A DNA stretch of 50,889 bases from a virus. The stretch spans positions 1-50,889 of the IMG/VR virus record IMGVR_UViG_3300006128_000017. One strand, given 5' to 3'. Each line of letters starts with the position of its first letter. The first letter of the stretch is position 1. A program made the position numbers and the translations under genes. Shown piece after piece: positions 49,501 to 50,889 of the stretch. Below the pieces are notes generated by a model. That model was not told where the DNA came from. It worked only from the letters and a program-made list of their open reading frames with translations, and ran no database searches.

Positions 49501-49782
49501 TGTAGAATAATTTAAAACAATTTCATTAATGAGCTGGGTATAGTATTGTTGTACTATTTTTTCACTCTGCTCTTGCGAGGTTTTTGTAGTATTAAACCAG
49601 TTATTTAAATATGACTGATAGCGTAGTAAGAAATCAGACGAGTTAGTGTATAAGAAATCGTTATATTTTAACCAATCAGTAAAAGACAGCGGTTGATAAC
49701 TATCAACTGGATGGGCAGAAGGGGTGCGCGAAGTAATTGAATTATCCAACCGTTCGTCAACATATCTGATAAAATCTGCCAT
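46534..49782 (-). CDS. Large tail or baseplate structural protein
   Basis: 1082 residues (MADFIRYVDERLDNSITSRT...). The N-terminal 200 residues are helical (YRYQ-type tail-assembly look; FFTQKIKEICLYYSTLRDRAE), and the rest is beta-rich and high in Tyr, Asn, Ser and Thr like the other virion proteins here. No family could be named; a baseplate-wedge or tail-tube-associated protein is likely from size, composition and neighbours. It is expressed from a late-type box right at its start. Confidence 0.65.
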   Translation of the reverse strand: MADFIRYVDERLDNSITSRTPSAHPVDSYQPLSFTDWLKYNDFLYTNSSDFLLRYQSYLNNWFNTTKTSQEQSEKIVQQYYTQLINEIVLNYSTIDEQRYLKNLDLSDPGDLALSVPFFTQKIKEICLYYSTLRDRAETATVQYNLKGSNFGTERTLYNLFINTLQTGDVTPTQQNYVVSVSGIKNNLTFETEDLYDNYADYYDVSSVKSASAYNSFNDLRAQYFTLNQYSIDPDLFKNISFSILRAIASYPFYLIELGSNLYVDPLINSTNLNYLKDSDFQTLISSTAYTDLNLYLQADLIKKYIGADIYYVKVGSTTTSYTSGILCKADNDFANYLNKRFPTVIGVPSTEYLLSEKELGLFFKPDKLGISTFTNFKFKPEIDYTKLEPNTLYFFPDPSKYGNISSNTKTSFKTPFDFIEDNTRDTVDFSNSYRFGDSTTDPYYQTFRAYQSREQTLDTQDFGLSKYTDAQDFFAGDQKTIWSNSDIYPVIPSNIFPIDLRTKNLLSLNKTLVQYKNDIYGNEFGLYKQISPNKANTFNYNATQSDNIVTCLALDNYTFKDPISGYNFDFTQENKALNWSGVILKTVTYEDTNLPIYNNEGKIISNETASFRLTGSTSPIYSYTFQPEIFCSDYSTVGYVCSIVDGVGFMLPGGEPYPATPLTDSTNYDPLNSKLYYMELFDAGQGHPYIVNNTIFTTLTTIPVSAIPNSPISEYIAVSAFFTAGTPQRLADYRATFPYPGNFLYTIPTSSYYVVDGFRFTVNGVDPCAAQSFSTTVYAEKSNFFDIRLPGFTTLVNETQSELNTTASLYDSKNTVLGDLYYRNSNSTVIVPVSTALSAIFLKYPQDIQEELNNSIINFDLYYDVLQLETPNYLVLEKLTFDYNTNTIYEGGPGTNYIYKDSNNDLQQISTVWFNEREKELLFCQMNVFNELSASNYKIIYPKIYAFNLNALSIKQIYPTVRDETLTYNYLSQYSLSGKDIELNIIKIDKPIMTYNDETNRYTITYLGKDASNAFYVFNSQFQYIDNIYTDVSHTMYKLGSDVYDINFANPGTSKYLQTYPILNTSVGSVVDNSFTFGTVA

Positions 49783-49787
49783 GAAAA

Positions 49788-49795
49788 TATTTAAT
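49788..49795 (-). promoter_or_regulatory. Late-type promoter box (ATTAAATA) for the large structural gene
   Basis: Minus-strand box whose last base is 6 nt before the ATG at 49782. It overlaps the end of the upstream gene. Confidence 0.5.
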
Positions 49796-50889
49796 TGTTA
49801 TATGTTATATCAGCGGCAGATGTAAACAGTCTAAGACCTTTTGTTAGCTCGTAACTAATTAAATTTGCCATAATACCGCTATCACTAGACCAATTATCAA
49901 AAGAACTACCTGAAAACGTTAAAGTCGTAGCTGGATTAGACCAATCGATAATGTTATTATATATTTGTCCCGATACCGATGGATTAAAGGTATAGAAATT
50001 ATAATAATTTTTAATATCAATGCCAGAAACAGACATCGGTGCTACTAAATTCCAGCCCCAATTGTAACTAAATGTTGAAAGCGGTAGAATATCATTATAG
50101 CTTGTATCAGGTATTATAAGATTGTTAATTAAAGTATAGGCGTTTGAAAATAACTCATATGCTACAACAGGTACACCTGAACGTATAATACCAGTAATAG
50201 GATCTATCATGGTTCCGAGGTTTGTACCGTAGAGCTGATGCGGAGGTAGTGTACCTCTAAAGTCAAAATTCTCAGAAAATGTATTGGCATCACCCCAAAG
50301 GTTTTTCTGCTTAATAGATAAAATATTTAACAGACGTTTTAATTGCGGTGGGTATGGGTAATTGTATTGCTCAAATTGAATTGATAATTCAGAGCAAAAA
50401 TCAACTAATTCATCAATATTACATGTCGTAATATTTGCTTTATTATCGACGAAGTTAGCTATTTTTTCATATATTGTTTTACCAAGCTCGTATGATTGTG
50501 CCTTAGCGTCGCCAACTATGCTACCTAAGAATTGATCAAAGAAAACTTGTTTGTCTAATAATATCTCTTGATACCGTAACGAATCATAAAATTCTTTTGC
50601 TGCAAAATTTTCGTTTATTTTAGCAAGACCATACTGACCACCGGTTGGATAGAGATTAAACGTCGAAGAAGAACCTGTAATAGTTCTTATAACAGACGTC
50701 GGAATCATATATTTGTTAATCCATCTTGATCCAAACCAGTCACCGTATGCTTGGAACTCAAGTATCTCCATTCCTGATATTGGATAAAGAGGATTAGGTT
50801 GCTGAAATACAAGATCAATACCATTAACAGCATTAAGTGTGTTTGTTGGTGGTATAAGGGTATCTATAATATATGCTCTTTGATCAAAG
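49791..50889 (-). CDS. Tail or baseplate structural protein (N-terminus cut by window edge)
   Basis: The frame is open from the stop at 49791 to the right edge of the window, so the true start lies outside; an internal Met at 50771 is preceded by a coding-like stretch (IIDTLIPPTNTLNAVNGIDL). At least 365 residues. Composition (Tyr, Asn, Ser, Thr-rich, ending in SGSSFDNWSSDSGIMANLIS) is like the large neighbour at 46534. Residues after the internal Met are helical, then beta-rich. Likely a virion part of the same assembly; family not identified. Confidence 0.7.
   Translation of the reverse strand, partial: FDQRAYIIDTLIPPTNTLNAVNGIDLVFQQPNPLYPISGMEILEFQAYGDWFGSRWINKYMIPTSVIRTITGSSSTFNLYPTGGQYGLAKINENFAAKEFYDSLRYQEILLDKQVFFDQFLGSIVGDAKAQSYELGKTIYEKIANFVDNKANITTCNIDELVDFCSELSIQFEQYNYPYPPQLKRLLNILSIKQKNLWGDANTFSENFDFRGTLPPHQLYGTNLGTMIDPITGIIRSGVPVVAYELFSNAYTLINNLIIPDTSYNDILPLSTFSYNWGWNLVAPMSVSGIDIKNYYNFYTFNPSVSGQIYNNIIDWSNPATTLTFSGSSFDNWSSDSGIMANLISYELTKGLRLFTSAADITYNN

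Overview
The window looks like part of an AT-rich genome of a tailed dsDNA phage with T4-type (myovirus) gene content, probably aquatic. This is inferred from class I ribonucleotide reductase, dCMP deaminase, a T4 RNase H-like 5' nuclease, Hsp20, a 2-oxoglutarate oxygenase, phage tmRNA and tRNA genes, boxes matching the T4 late promoter (TATAAATA), and a long block of fibre and tail genes. No terminase, portal or major capsid gene is present, so family and host cannot be fixed. Lipoprotein and surface-sugar genes suggest a Gram-negative host (inference). Both window edges cut genes: a fibre gene on the left and a tail/structural gene on the right, both on the minus strand.

Layout. 1-1600: a YadA-head-type fibre (minus), divergent from a membrane/coiled-coil protein. 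2.8-5.0 kb: small proteins, including two paralogues that share a TCIVTG motif. 4.9-11.3 kb: RadA-like ATPase, nucleotide-sugar dehydrogenase-like enzyme, Fe(II)/2OG oxygenase, NrdB, NrdA and a small lipoprotein. 11.3-12.7 kb (minus): first twitch/SPASM-type radical SAM protein. 12.8-17.2 kb: 5' nuclease, 5'-nucleotidase-like HAD protein, HExxH protein and a tmRNA with an unusually long tag. 17.2-21.4 kb: Hsp20, then a tightly overlapping chain (cytidylyltransferase, NDP-sugar epimerase/dehydratase, RmlC-like epimerase, QueD-like protein, tRNA-Ser), then a GMP reductase-like enzyme. 21.4-24.4 kb: a structured RNA of about 85 nt, PD-(D/E)XK protein, HiPIP-like protein, transglutaminase-like protein and a probably highly expressed DUF932-type gene closed by a strong terminator. 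24.5-38.7 kb: virion adhesion genes (WxSxYxTV-repeat fibres, lectin-like, PKD, LamG, NHL, a pair sharing a fibre N-terminus, one with an S74 chaperone end). 38.7-41.4 kb: glycosyltransferases, a minimal DegT-type aminotransferase and a GNAT acetyltransferase. 41.4-45.3 kb: small genes, a Cas4/RecB-like nuclease, dCMP deaminase and a DUF5856-like protein. 45.3-50.9 kb (minus): second radical SAM protein and two large structural proteins.

How the genes work together. NrdA/NrdB, dCMP deaminase, the nucleotidase and the GMP reductase-like enzyme would rework nucleotide pools. The nuclease and RadA-like genes fit replication and recombination. The sugar enzymes, aminotransferase, acetyltransferase and glycosyltransferases fit synthesis and transfer of a modified (amino) sugar to virion, DNA or host surface.

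Two promoter classes recur: sigma70-like TTGnnn-N15-17-TAnnnT, and T4-late-like nnTAAATA boxes. In both, the spacing puts the predicted transcript start on, or within a few nucleotides of, the start codon, and most of these genes lack a Shine-Dalgarno sequence. The window therefore suggests widespread leaderless or ultra-short-leader transcription. No stretch over 300 bases is without a gene or RNA gene; the longest plain gap is 13954-14077.
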